DNA of 64,000 nucleotides from Microcaldota archaeon (GTDB lineage: Archaea; Micrarchaeota; Micrarchaeia; Anstonellales; Anstonellaceae): assembly GCA_026413765.1 (NCBI GenBank), contig JAOAKI010000001.1:70325-134324 (forward strand). The letters run 5' to 3'. How positions within the stretch are numbered: the stretch's first letter is position 1; every line of letters starts with the position of its first letter. The notes below the pieces were generated by a model. That model saw only the letters and a list, made by a program, of their open reading frames with translations, was not told the DNA's origin and ran no database searches. This document shows positions 9,746-20,121 of this stretch, piece by piece. The position numbers and the translations under genes were made by a program.

Positions 9746-10522
9746 ATGGAAATAATAGATGAAATAAAAAAAGACATGCTCTTTTCTTTCTTGAGCAAGG
9801 GCAGGAGAGCAGACGGCAGAGGAATGATGGACTTCCGCAAGATCGTTGTGCAGCCCTCTCCTTTGCAGAACGCAGAAGGGTCCTCGCTTGTTGCAATTGG
9901 CAAAACGCAAGTAATAGTCGGCATAAAATTTGACATTGCTGCGCCATTTCCAGACAAGCCAGATGAAGGGATACTTTCCACCTCTGCAGATCTTCTTCCG
10001 CTTGCATCTTCTATGTTTGAGGCAGGTCCGCCCTCTGACGAGTCCATAGAGCTTGCAAGGGTTGTGGACAGAGGAATCCGCAGCGCAAACACGATCGACC
10101 TGAAGTCATTCTTCATTGAGGAAGGAAAAGTGCTTGCGCTCTATATCGACATCTATGTTTTGGACCACGATGGGAACATGTTTGATGCCTCTGCCCTTGC
10201 TGCCATGCAGGCGCTTCTTTGCACTCGCCTACCAAAGATTGAGGACGGCAAAATCGTTCGAGGCGAGTATGCTGGCAAGCTGCCGACAAAGGACAAGGTC
10301 GTCAGCTGCACTTTCGGAAAGCTTGGCGATAAGGTTTTTATAGATCCTTCTTTAGATGAGGAGCGCGGAATGGACTGCAGAATAACTTTCGCAACCACTC
10401 CTACCCATATTTGCGCAGGGCAAAAAGGCGGGTGGGGGGCATTCTCTTATAAAGATATTGTTGAACTTTCAGAGCTTGCGATAAAAAAAGGAGACGAGCT
10501 TCGTTCGTTGCTTCGTGATTAG
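9746..10522 (+). CDS. rrp42: Exosome complex subunit Rrp42
   Basis: RADGRGMMDFRKIVV...GSSLVAIGKTQVIVGIKFDI; directly follows Rrp41. Confidence 0.94.
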   Translation: MEIIDEIKKDMLFSFLSKGRRADGRGMMDFRKIVVQPSPLQNAEGSSLVAIGKTQVIVGIKFDIAAPFPDKPDEGILSTSADLLPLASSMFEAGPPSDESIELARVVDRGIRSANTIDLKSFFIEEGKVLALYIDIYVLDHDGNMFDASALAAMQALLCTRLPKIEDGKIVRGEYAGKLPTKDKVVSCTFGKLGDKVFIDPSLDEERGMDCRITFATTPTHICAGQKGGWGAFSYKDIVELSELAIKKGDELRSLLRD

Positions 10523-10533
10523 TTGGTGGTTGA

Positions 10534-10773
10534 ATGGCAGACAAAAACGTCCGCTATGGGGCTGAGATAAGGAAGCAAGCAGCCAAAATCGATGCACTAA
10601 AATCGTCCTCTTTCATCTGCCCCAAATGCGGCAAAAAAAAGGTAAAACGCAAAGGCAATTCCTTATGGGCTTGCCGCTCTTGCAACGCAGTTTTTGCAGG
10701 AGGGACCTATTCGCTTTCAACTCCTGCTGGAGAAGTCGCGATGCGTCTGATAGAAGAATACAAAAAGAGGTAA
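10534..10773 (+). CDS. rpl37ae: 50S ribosomal protein L37Ae (eL43)
   Basis: RYGAEIRKQAAKIDALKSSSFICPKCGKKKVKRKGNSLWACRSCNAVFAGGTYSLSTPAG. Confidence 0.95.
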   Translation: MADKNVRYGAEIRKQAAKIDALKSSSFICPKCGKKKVKRKGNSLWACRSCNAVFAGGTYSLSTPAGEVAMRLIEEYKKR

Positions 10774-10778
10774 TTTGA

Positions 10779-10910
10779 ATGTACGTTTGTCCAAAATGCA
10801 ACAAAAAAATAGCCTCTCTTGACACCAAATTCACGAGGTGCCCATATTGCGGGCATCGCGTGCTCTATAAAGACCGGCAGCCAGTTGCAAGGGAAGTGTC
10901 CACTGATTAG
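10779..10910 (+). CDS. rpoP: DNA-directed RNA polymerase subunit P (Rpb12-like), 43 aa
   Basis: Manual translation MYVCPKCNKKIASLDTKFTRCPYCGHRVLYKDRQPVAREVSTD*; zinc ribbon; correct superoperon position; below the ORF track length cutoff. Confidence 0.93.
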   Translation: MYVCPKCNKKIASLDTKFTRCPYCGHRVLYKDRQPVAREVSTD

Positions 10911-10917
10911 TGGTGGG

Positions 10918-11370
10918 ATGCTTTTTACGACCTCCAAGGCCAAGTCATTGCTTGCAAGGCAGATTGCATTGGCTTTTGCATGCGCAACTCCGAATGCAAA
11001 ATTTTTTGGGAGAGGCAAAAGGTCGCTTGAGAGGCTTGCAAAGCATGCCTCCAAAAGAGGAATCGAAAGAATCTGTGTGGTTTCCCCAGCTGCGCTTATC
11101 TTCTTTGCGATAAAGGATAAATTGCCTGTTATGCTGCTTCCAAGAATCCTTATCAAAAAAATAACTGTCCGTCCACCGCATTTTCGCAAGCTTGCGCAAG
11201 CCTCAAGGCTTTCTTTCTCAGGAAAGAATGCCGCAATTTTTCGAAGACTTTTTGGGAAGGTTCTGCCTTCCGAGAGCGGCTGGCGTTATATTCTTTGCGC
11301 AAGCAATCGCCTCTGCCTGAAATTGAATGGCAAAAAAGTCATGGAGCTGGTGGTTGGGTATGAAAAGTAA
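10918..11370 (+). CDS. Brix domain ribosome-biogenesis protein (Imp4-like)
   Basis: MLFTTSKAKSLLARQIALAFACATPNAKFFGRGKRSLERLAKHASKRGIERICVVSP. ATG 10918 preferred because the upstream part of the ORF-track call overlaps rpoP. Confidence 0.8.
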   Translation: MLFTTSKAKSLLARQIALAFACATPNAKFFGRGKRSLERLAKHASKRGIERICVVSPAALIFFAIKDKLPVMLLPRILIKKITVRPPHFRKLAQASRLSFSGKNAAIFRRLFGKVLPSESGWRYILCASNRLCLKLNGKKVMELVVGYEK

Positions 11371-11611
11371 AAATTATAGCTGCACTGCCAGGCTTACATT
11401 CCTTTTCGGCACGCAGCGCTTGCTGAAGGCAGCATACGACAGCCTCAGCGCAGAAGCAAGCTATTCTCACCGTGGAAAGTCCAAAATTTCTGCCAAGGAC
11501 GGAAAGCTTGTCATAACTATATTTGCTGAAGACCCAACAAGCCTAAAAGCCTCGCTAAACTCTTATCTTCGCCTCATGCAAATGATTAAAACACTTCAGC
11601 AAGAAGTTTAG
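11360..11611 (+). CDS. KEOPS complex Pcc1-like protein
   Basis: Small protein in superoperon context, between Brix and prefoldin; CTARLTFLFGTQRLLKAAYDSLSAE. Confidence 0.6.
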   Translation: MKSKNYSCTARLTFLFGTQRLLKAAYDSLSAEASYSHRGKSKISAKDGKLVITIFAEDPTSLKASLNSYLRLMQMIKTLQQEV

Positions 11612-11631
11612 TTGTTAGGAGGGAGAGGTAT

Positions 11632-11991
11632 ATGGCACAACCGCTTAGAAACCCTGAAGAATTACAAAAAAACTTGGAAGAATTCCAAGAGCTTTCAAGG
11701 CAAGTCCAAGTGATGGCTGCCCAAAGGCAACAGCTTTCCTTCCAAGTCGAAGAGCTCAAAATAGCAGAAGAGATCATCTCAAAATCAACAAAAGAGACAA
11801 TCTACCGAGCCATTGGGCCTATTTTGATTGAGACCTCCAAGTCAGATGCGCTTGCGGATATCAATGAGAGAAAAGAGCTCTATGACCTTCGCATAGGGAT
11901 GCTGCTTAAGCAAGAAGAAAAGCTGCGCCCGCGCATCGAGGAGCTTCGCAGCGAGCTTGAGAAAGCCCTCAAGGAATCTCGCCAAAAGTGA
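11632..11991 (+). CDS. pfdB: Prefoldin subunit beta
   Basis: LEEFQELSRQVQVMAAQRQQLSFQVEELKIAEEII...IYRAIGPILIETSKSDALADINERKELYDLRIGML. Confidence 0.93.
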   Translation: MAQPLRNPEELQKNLEEFQELSRQVQVMAAQRQQLSFQVEELKIAEEIISKSTKETIYRAIGPILIETSKSDALADINERKELYDLRIGMLLKQEEKLRPRIEELRSELEKALKESRQK

Positions 11992-12968
11992 AAGCGATGC
12001 AGCCGCGCGCTTTTTCCAGACTGCTTGCACCATTCAAAAGAAGCAGAACGATCATTACTTTTCATTCTTTAGGCGATTTGGATGCGGTGGGGGCGGCAAT
12101 CGCGCTTTCAAGGTTTCTGGGAAAAAGCTCGATAATTGCGCCGCCTGATGCTCCTTCTTCTTCAGCCCGTCGCCTTATTGACTATCTGCAGCTGCAATAT
12201 GTCTTTTTCGACCAGCTTAGTCTGACCCCCAAAGACAAGATTATCGTGTTGGATAGTGCTTCTTTATCAATCGCCCCGCATCTTAAAGACAAAACAGTGG
12301 ATCTGTCAATCGACCATCATTCCTCTTCTGGCATTCGTGCCAAAAAAAGAATTAGCGACCCCTCAGCCTCTTCAACATGCGAGCTTCTCTACTTTCTTTT
12401 GAAACCAACAGACAAAGTTTCAGCTCTCGCATTGCTTTTGGGAATAATATCTGACAGCGCAGGATTCCAGAATGCCAGCAGCAAAACATTCGAAGCAGTC
12501 TCCTGCCTAGTGGCAAGCTGTGGACTTTCTTATTCAGTAGTCCAGCAGCTTGCGCATGCCCCACAATCATTCTCTGAAAGAATCGAAGCCCTTCGCTCTT
12601 GCCAGACAGTTTCGGCAGACAAAATAGGCCAGCATATAATTGCCACTGCAGTGGCAAAAAGCCATGAGGCGCACTTTGCAGACCTTTTGGTGAGTATGGG
12701 TGCAGATTTGGCGTTTGTTGGATGTATTGGACATGATGGCAGAATATGCGCAAGAATGCGCGACTCGCTCAAAGGCAAAATTCACCTCGGCCAGCTCATG
12801 GCGGAAGCTGCAAAAGTCCTGGAAGGCTCAAGTGGCGGGCATGAGTTTGCGGCAGCAGCTTCAGGAAAAAGGGAGAATGTGAAAGATGCCCTCAGCGTCT
12901 GCTTGAAGCTGGCAGAACAGCAGCTGCTTTCTTTTGAGGATGCAAAAATAAAGAAAATCGAGTGGTAG
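11988..12968 (+). CDS. DHH family phosphoesterase (NrnA/RecJ-like)
   Basis: ITFHSLGDLDAVGAAIALSRFLG, VDLSIDHHSSSGI, SGGHEFAAAASG. Confidence 0.88.
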   Translation: MKAMQPRAFSRLLAPFKRSRTIITFHSLGDLDAVGAAIALSRFLGKSSIIAPPDAPSSSARRLIDYLQLQYVFFDQLSLTPKDKIIVLDSASLSIAPHLKDKTVDLSIDHHSSSGIRAKKRISDPSASSTCELLYFLLKPTDKVSALALLLGIISDSAGFQNASSKTFEAVSCLVASCGLSYSVVQQLAHAPQSFSERIEALRSCQTVSADKIGQHIIATAVAKSHEAHFADLLVSMGADLAFVGCIGHDGRICARMRDSLKGKIHLGQLMAEAAKVLEGSSGGHEFAAAASGKRENVKDALSVCLKLAEQQLLSFEDAKIKKIEW

Positions 12969-13028
12969 GCTGCGGAATGCTGGAAAAGCAATTTTAAGCT
13001 TCGTTGGGATGAAGCTTGGGGGGTTTGA

Positions 13029-14339
<1,311 letters not shown>

Positions 14340-14346
14340 GTTATTT

Positions 14347-14418
14347 GCCCCTGTAGCTCAGTGGTAGAGCGCGTGCATGGTAAGCACGAGGTCGCGAGTT
14401 CAATCCTCGCCGGGGGCT
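14347..14418 (+). tRNA. tRNA-Thr(GGT), no intron
   Basis: GCCCCTG/CGGGGGC acceptor, GCTC/GAGC D-stem, CGTGC-ATGGTAA-GCACG anticodon arm, GCGAG-TTCAATC-CTCGC T-arm, U73. Confidence 0.93.
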
Positions 14419-14448
14419 TCATTCTTCCGAAAGACTTCTTTCATTGCC

Positions 14449-15885
14449 TTAAGCCCGTCTGCTTTCTGTGTAGTCAAGAATGTGCTCTATTGTTTGCGAA
14501 TCGAAAAAATAAAGCGCAAAGCCGCCCTTTATCGGCGCAGCCATGAAACCGATGTGGTTCTTGAGCCGCGCATATTCAATATCCATATTCATGTGCACTC
14601 TTGCCTCTCTGAGGCTTCTTGGGGCAAGGGGATGCGTATGGATCAAAATAGAGCTTTGGTTTATCTTTTCTGCCAACGGCTGTAAGCATTCTGCTTCAGC
14701 CATCATAAAAGCCAAGTTCGTCAGCCTATAATCTTTTTGCACGGATGTTCCGCGTATCTTATTGACTAACTCTACAATTGATCTGCTGAATACTCTCCTT
14801 CTGCTTTCTTCTAGAGGGACTCGCATTTTTTCTACCATCTCCTCCATTATCTTTTTTCTTTCTTTTGCAGTGGCTCTTTTGAGTCTCTCTTCTGTTTCGT
14901 TCAATAAATTTTCGATGTTTTCCATGTTCGTGATGCCCAGCGAAATTGAGATTTCACGCCACATTTCTCTGATGGTATGCATTGCGCCAACAAAATTTTC
15001 TTTTTCTATCTGCTCAAGCAACAGCATTCGCATCTCGTCTAAAAACTCTGCTGCAACATTTCGCAGCGGTATGAATTCGCTTCCTTTTTGGCTAAAGAAT
15101 ATTACTGCCCCCTGCTCTGTGCCTTCTGTGCTCTGCTTTCTGATGAGGTCCATGATTTCTTGGGAATACATCTTGCCTATCTCTTTTAGGAATCTGCGCC
15201 TTTTTTGCGGCGTGCTTGAAAGCATCGTAGATCGGATTTCTGAGGAATAGCTTTTTATCTCTCCCAGCGCATTTTTGACTTCTTGTCTCATTTTTTCGTT
15301 TGCAGCTTCGGCTTCCTCTTCCTTCTTTCTTTCAAGGAAAGCGATTTTCCTCATCACTCTCCTGTGCATGAAATAGCGGTATCCTGCATATCCAATCGCT
15401 GCGACGCCTGCAGCTTGGATAGGCGGCACGAACAGCATCAGAGTGCATGCAGCAATCAAGGTAGCAGTCATTGCTTTGGTGTTGTTGCTGTTGCTGGCAT
15501 TTTTCTGCTGGCTTATTTCCAAGTCAATTTCTTCCAGTCTCTTTTGCTCATTTTGGATTATTTCTCTCAACTTTGCATGCAGTTTTGCAAGAGTAGAGGT
15601 GAGAAAGAGCCCAGCATAAATCTTTTGGCTTTTTTCCAATTTCTGGTAAAACGAGCGAAGATGTATGCGCATTTTTTCTGCGCCGCGGTGCTCTACTTTT
15701 GTACTGCTGCTTGGCTGATGGTCTGCTGAGATTGCTTTGCTTACCGCGCTGATTATCAACTGCTGTGCTATTTGATCGTTTTCAGCAAAAAACGGGCTGT
15801 TGCATGGCAATTCGTGTGGTGGAAGGATGGGGTCTTGAAAAGCCGGCATTTCGATGGCTAGTTGGCTTGCTTTCCACTCATCCAT
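14449..15885 (-). CDS. Membrane-anchored coiled-coil protein with possible divergent JAMM/JAB-like metallopeptidase segment
   Basis: Central hydrophobic segment AMTATLIAACTLMLFVPPIQAAGVAAIGYAGY; helical K/E-rich regions; C-terminal SSILIHTHPLAPRSLREARVHMNMD. Confidence 0.55.
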   Translation of the reverse strand: MDEWKASQLAIEMPAFQDPILPPHELPCNSPFFAENDQIAQQLIISAVSKAISADHQPSSSTKVEHRGAEKMRIHLRSFYQKLEKSQKIYAGLFLTSTLAKLHAKLREIIQNEQKRLEEIDLEISQQKNASNSNNTKAMTATLIAACTLMLFVPPIQAAGVAAIGYAGYRYFMHRRVMRKIAFLERKKEEEAEAANEKMRQEVKNALGEIKSYSSEIRSTMLSSTPQKRRRFLKEIGKMYSQEIMDLIRKQSTEGTEQGAVIFFSQKGSEFIPLRNVAAEFLDEMRMLLLEQIEKENFVGAMHTIREMWREISISLGITNMENIENLLNETEERLKRATAKERKKIMEEMVEKMRVPLEESRRRVFSRSIVELVNKIRGTSVQKDYRLTNLAFMMAEAECLQPLAEKINQSSILIHTHPLAPRSLREARVHMNMDIEYARLKNHIGFMAAPIKGGFALYFFDSQTIEHILDYTESRRA

Positions 15886-15942
15886 TTTTCTATCACCGTA
15901 TTGGCAGAGTGTTCCTTATTTTTTTAAGGGCTTTTGCGCCTC

Positions 15943-17184
15943 TCATTCCACCTCTACCGTCTCGCCCAAAACCGGTGCATATGCATCAAACCCCTCAAGC
16001 TTCAGCTCTTCCGCAAATTCCTGGCATTTGTCGCCATGGACACAGAATATCCTTTGCGGGCGGAGTTTTTCGCACATTTCAAAAAGCTCCCTTCTTCCGG
16101 CATGCGCAGAAAAATCAAGATAAGCGTATTGGGCTTTTGGCTTCAGCTTCACGCCATCATACTCAACAAAGCCAAAATTGAGCAGGTTGTGTCCGTTTGT
16201 CCCTTCGACGCAATATCCAGTAAATATTGCCATTGATTGCGGGCTGAGCTGCAAAAGATAAGAAAGCGCGGGCCCGCCCTGCAGCATTCCAGCAGTTGCG
16301 ATGATTATGCAAGGCTTGCGAAGCACCTTCCTTCGCTCCCTTTTGTGCATAATTGGTATGCAAGTCTGCAGGTCTTCTCTAAATTTTTTGAAGTCTTTCA
16401 CATAGGCAGAATACCGCGAAAGCTCCTGTGAGACTCTCCAACCCATGCCATCCACATATACTTCGACATCTTTGTTTATGCTCCTTATTATCCTCACAAG
16501 CTCCTGCGTCCTTCCAATCGCAAACGCAGGGAATAGGATATTCCCGCCGTTTTCAAGGACCGACTCTATATTTTCTGCAAGCTGCTTTTCGAGTTCTTTT
16601 CTTGGCGGATGATCTCGATCCGAATAGGTGCTTTCTATTATCAGCACATCTGGCTCTTTTGGCGGCAGCTCGCACGGATAGGTTGTCCTTGTTGCTTCCC
16701 CCTTGAAGTCGCCAGTATAAACAATCCTCTTTCCATCGATTTCCACATCGATAATCGCAGCCCCGGGGATATGGCCCGCATCGTAAAATATCACTGTAGC
16801 GTCATTGCAGCTGTATCTTTTTTTGTAGGAAAGCTTGGTGGCGTTTTGCTCCATCTTTTTCAGGTGGCTTGGCTTGAACGGGAATTCCCCTCTTTTTGCC
16901 ATTATGTTGATTGAATCCTCAATTATTATCTTGCCCAGTGCAAGTGTCGGCGGGGTGCAGAGAAACTCTGGTGCCCCTCTTTTGTAGAGCGCAGGCAAAA
17001 AGCCAGTATGGTCAAGATGGGCATGCGAGGCGATGACAAAATCTGGCTCTTCTGCAGCGGCAAGAGGATAGGCTTCTTCTGAATGTATCTTCAAGCCGCA
17101 GTCAAGCATGATGTTTTGGCTGCCTCTAAGCAAGATGCTGCTCCTTCCTACTTCCTGAGCTGAACCAAGAAAATCAATTTGCAT
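15943..17184 (-). CDS. Beta-CASP metallo-beta-lactamase ribonuclease (CPSF/aCPSF2-like)
   Basis: SHAHLDHTGFLPAL, DAGHIPGAAII, YTGDFKGEATRTTYP, FPAFAIGRTQELVRII, ATAGMLQGGPALSYL, FSAHAGRRELFEM. Confidence 0.93.
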   Translation of the reverse strand: MQIDFLGSAQEVGRSSILLRGSQNIMLDCGLKIHSEEAYPLAAAEEPDFVIASHAHLDHTGFLPALYKRGAPEFLCTPPTLALGKIIIEDSINIMAKRGEFPFKPSHLKKMEQNATKLSYKKRYSCNDATVIFYDAGHIPGAAIIDVEIDGKRIVYTGDFKGEATRTTYPCELPPKEPDVLIIESTYSDRDHPPRKELEKQLAENIESVLENGGNILFPAFAIGRTQELVRIIRSINKDVEVYVDGMGWRVSQELSRYSAYVKDFKKFREDLQTCIPIMHKRERRKVLRKPCIIIATAGMLQGGPALSYLLQLSPQSMAIFTGYCVEGTNGHNLLNFGFVEYDGVKLKPKAQYAYLDFSAHAGRRELFEMCEKLRPQRIFCVHGDKCQEFAEELKLEGFDAYAPVLGETVEVE

Positions 17185-17273
17185 GCCAAAACCAATACAA
17201 GCAATCCTATAAAGATTGACTCTCTCTGATGGTTTATGAGTTAAGCTATTAAAATTTAGCGTATAATTTTGTT

Positions 17274-18065
17274 GTGATGTCTGATTTGAATTTCTTGGAT
17301 CTTGTTGTGCTGAAAAAAATCGATGCTGATTCGACAGTTGAGAAATTTGGAAGCCTTATTAACACTTCTTTCTTTGAAACCGCCAACCTCTTAGGGACAA
17401 TCAAGCTCAAAGGCTATATCAATATCGAGTCTTCAATCGGCGGGGCGTCTGCCGTCTCTTTGACTGATGAAGGCAAGAAGGTTTTGGAGCTTGCTTCCCA
17501 GAAGTCAAAAGAGCCAATCGGCCCTCTTGATAATGCCATTTTGCTTACTCTTGCTTCTGGAGCAAGAGATTTGGATGCCATCCAGGACACTCTCAACATC
17601 AGAAGCAGCGACCTTGCCTACCATATCAACAAGCTCGTTGAGCAAGGCTTCATGGATTTTGAAGTCCGCTCCGCCAAAGTGCACTTTCTTCTTACCGAGG
17701 CGGGGTTCAATGCCACTGGCGGCATTAGAGCAGCAACACCTCATTTGGCGCAAAAGCAAGCATTGCAAAAAGAGGAACCAATAGCGCCACCATGGGTCAA
17801 CCCAGAAGATGTCAAGGCAAAAGAAGAAAAGCCAAAGCAAGACGTTGCCCATATCCTTGGACATGAGCCTGCCGCGCCAACCAATGAAACGCAGGAAAAG
17901 CCGCCTGCCAAGCAAGAAGACCAAATGAAAAACATCAAGATGCAAAGGATGCTTTCGAAGCTCCAATATTACTTAGTTGAGTATGCGCCCTATCTTCTGC
18001 TAATAGTTGCCCTGCTTTCGATTTTTGGAGGGGCAATCCTCCTTTCTCTTACAAAATTCTCATGA
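17274..18065 (+). CDS. Winged-helix DNA-binding protein with C-terminal transmembrane segment
   Basis: LDNAILLTLASGARDLDAIQDTLNIRSSDLAYHINKLVEQGFMDFEV...KVHFLLTEAG; C-terminal YLLLIVALLSIFGGAILL. Confidence 0.7.
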   Translation: MMSDLNFLDLVVLKKIDADSTVEKFGSLINTSFFETANLLGTIKLKGYINIESSIGGASAVSLTDEGKKVLELASQKSKEPIGPLDNAILLTLASGARDLDAIQDTLNIRSSDLAYHINKLVEQGFMDFEVRSAKVHFLLTEAGFNATGGIRAATPHLAQKQALQKEEPIAPPWVNPEDVKAKEEKPKQDVAHILGHEPAAPTNETQEKPPAKQEDQMKNIKMQRMLSKLQYYLVEYAPYLLLIVALLSIFGGAILLSLTKFS

Positions 18066-18691
18066 GGGATAGTTTGGATTTCTCTTTGCTTTCTAAATAT
18101 AAGATTCCGCACCCAAAATATGCAATCTGCAATTCTGCAGAGGATGCGGCAAAATCCGCGGCGAAGATAGGCTTTCCGGTCGTCTTAAAAGTCAATTCAA
18201 AAACAATAGTGCACAAATCTGACAAGGGAGGCGTGCTACTCAATATCGCAAATCAACAGCAGCTCAAGGCAGGCTACTCATTGCTACTGCAAAGGTTTCC
18301 AGAAATCCAGCAGGAAGGGGTGCTGGTTCAGAAAATGGTGAAAAGCCAAGATGCCGTCGAGCTGATTGTAGGAGGAAAAAAAGACAAGCAGTTTGGCCAG
18401 CTGATTATGGTCGGCCTTGGAGGAATATTTGTAGAGACCTTCCACGACGTGAGTTTCAGAATCTGCCCAATTTCGCGCTCGGATGCTGAAGAGATGCTCA
18501 AGGAGCTGAAAGCTTATCCATTGCTTTTAGGTGCGCGCGGAAGAAAGCCTGCAAATATCTCAGCAGTGATCTCAACAATGCTGAGGGTATCAGATTTGCT
18601 TCTGGCAGAGGACCCCCTGGAGTTTGACCTCAATCCAGTGATTGCAGACGATAAAGGCTGTGTTGCAGTCGATGTAAGGCTGTTGAAGTGA
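18062..18691 (+). CDS. acdB: ADP-forming acyl/acetyl-CoA synthetase beta subunit (ATP-grasp)
   Basis: IGFPVVLKVNSKTIVHKSDKGGVLLNI...VQKMVKSQDAVELIVGGKKDKQFGQLIMVGLGGIFVE. Confidence 0.92.
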   Translation: MRDSLDFSLLSKYKIPHPKYAICNSAEDAAKSAAKIGFPVVLKVNSKTIVHKSDKGGVLLNIANQQQLKAGYSLLLQRFPEIQQEGVLVQKMVKSQDAVELIVGGKKDKQFGQLIMVGLGGIFVETFHDVSFRICPISRSDAEEMLKELKAYPLLLGARGRKPANISAVISTMLRVSDLLLAEDPLEFDLNPVIADDKGCVAVDVRLLK

Positions 18692-20121
18692 TTGAGATGG
18701 TTTCTGCAAAAGTAAAGAGGCTTGATGCTGTTTTCAACCCAAGCAGCATCGCAGTCATCGGAGCAAGCAGGGAGCCAAACAAGATAGGGCATGTGATATT
18801 GAAAAATTTTGTAGATGGCGGATTTGCAGGAAAGATATATCCAATCAACCCAAACGCAGAAGAAATCATCGGCCTGAAGACTTACCGCTCAGTTCTGGAC
18901 GTAAAAGAGAATATAGATTCAGCAGTAATTGCCGTCCCAGCAGCGGCAGTCCCCCAAGTGCTTGAGGAATGCGGCAAGAAAGGAATCAAGGGAGTCGTGC
19001 TTATCACTGGCGGCTTTTCTGAAGTCGGGAATGTCGAGGGGGAAGCGCAGATTGTGCAGGTCGCAAACAAGTACGGAATTGCGCTCATAGGGCCAAATTG
19101 CATGGGCGTCATTACCCCCGCAAGCAGGGTAGATAGCGTTTTTCTCCCCATCTACAAGCTTGGCAGGCCTCGCGTAGGCGGCATTTCTTTCATCTCCCAG
19201 TCAGGCGCGGTTGGCGGCTGCATTGTCGATCTTGCCGCCCGAGCAGGAATAGGGATGAGCAAGTTCGTTTCATATGGAAATGCGGCAGTGATTGACGAAT
19301 GCGACTTGCTTGAATATCTTGCGTCAGATAAGCAAACCGAAATCATTGTTGCATATCTTGAAGGAGTCAAAGACGGCCGCAAGTTCCTGAGGACTGCAAA
19401 GAAAATAACTTGCAAAAAGCCAATTGTCGTACTCAAGGCAGGAAAAAGCCGGGCAGGCGCAGAAGCAGCGCAATCGCATACTGGCTCGCTTGCAGGCTCG
19501 GCAGAGGCATACAAGGCGGCTTTCAAGCAGGCAGGCATCATCGAGGCAGACACACTAGAGCAGCTGTTTGACTTTGCCAAAATCTTCGACCAAGTTTTGC
19601 CATGCGGCAACCGAGTTGGGATAATCACAAACGGCGGAGGGATGGGTGTCCTTGCGACAGATTCGCTTGAAGAAGAAGGCCTTGCTCTTGCAGAATTTTC
19701 GGAAGACACAAAAAAGCTTTTGCGCAACTCTCTTCCTCCTTACGCAAACGTGCGCAATCCGCTCGACTTGGTCGGTGACGCGGATTCGCACCGCTATGAG
19801 ATAGCCTTGAACGCCTTGCTGAAAGATGAGAATGTGGACATTATCTTGCTAATCATTCTCTTCCAGACGGTAGGAATAGACAGCTCGGTGGTCAACATAG
19901 CGATTCGCGCTTCTGACCAAAAGAAAAAGCCGATAATCGCAGTATGCACCGGCGGAGAATACACTGAGATGCACAAGAGGATATTGGAAAGCTATGGGGT
20001 ACCTACCTATTCTTCCCCCTCTTCTGCCATGAAAGCGATAGCGCGCTTTCTCTCCTATGCAAACCACTATTCAAAGTACAACGAGATGGTCTGCCCGCAC
20101 TTGATCAAAAAATCAAAATGA
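18688..20121 (+). CDS. acdA: ADP-forming acyl/acetyl-CoA synthetase alpha subunit
   Basis: FNPSSIAVIGASREPNKIGHVILKN, GPNCMGVITP, SQSGAVGG, SHTGSLAGSAEAYKAAFKQAGII. Confidence 0.93.
   Translation: MIEMVSAKVKRLDAVFNPSSIAVIGASREPNKIGHVILKNFVDGGFAGKIYPINPNAEEIIGLKTYRSVLDVKENIDSAVIAVPAAAVPQVLEECGKKGIKGVVLITGGFSEVGNVEGEAQIVQVANKYGIALIGPNCMGVITPASRVDSVFLPIYKLGRPRVGGISFISQSGAVGGCIVDLAARAGIGMSKFVSYGNAAVIDECDLLEYLASDKQTEIIVAYLEGVKDGRKFLRTAKKITCKKPIVVLKAGKSRAGAEAAQSHTGSLAGSAEAYKAAFKQAGIIEADTLEQLFDFAKIFDQVLPCGNRVGIITNGGGMGVLATDSLEEEGLALAEFSEDTKKLLRNSLPPYANVRNPLDLVGDADSHRYEIALNALLKDENVDIILLIILFQTVGIDSSVVNIAIRASDQKKKPIIAVCTGGEYTEMHKRILESYGVPTYSSPSSAMKAIARFLSYANHYSKYNEMVCPHLIKKSK

Noticed and set aside
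10819-10917. Extended N-terminus of the Brix ORF in the ORF track
   Set aside because: Overlaps rpoP in a different frame; Brix homologs start at the MLFTTSK position (10918).
15283-15729. 148-aa plus-strand ORF and neighbours antisense to the 478-aa protein
   Set aside because: Complement of coiled-coil coding sequence; composition is non-protein-like.
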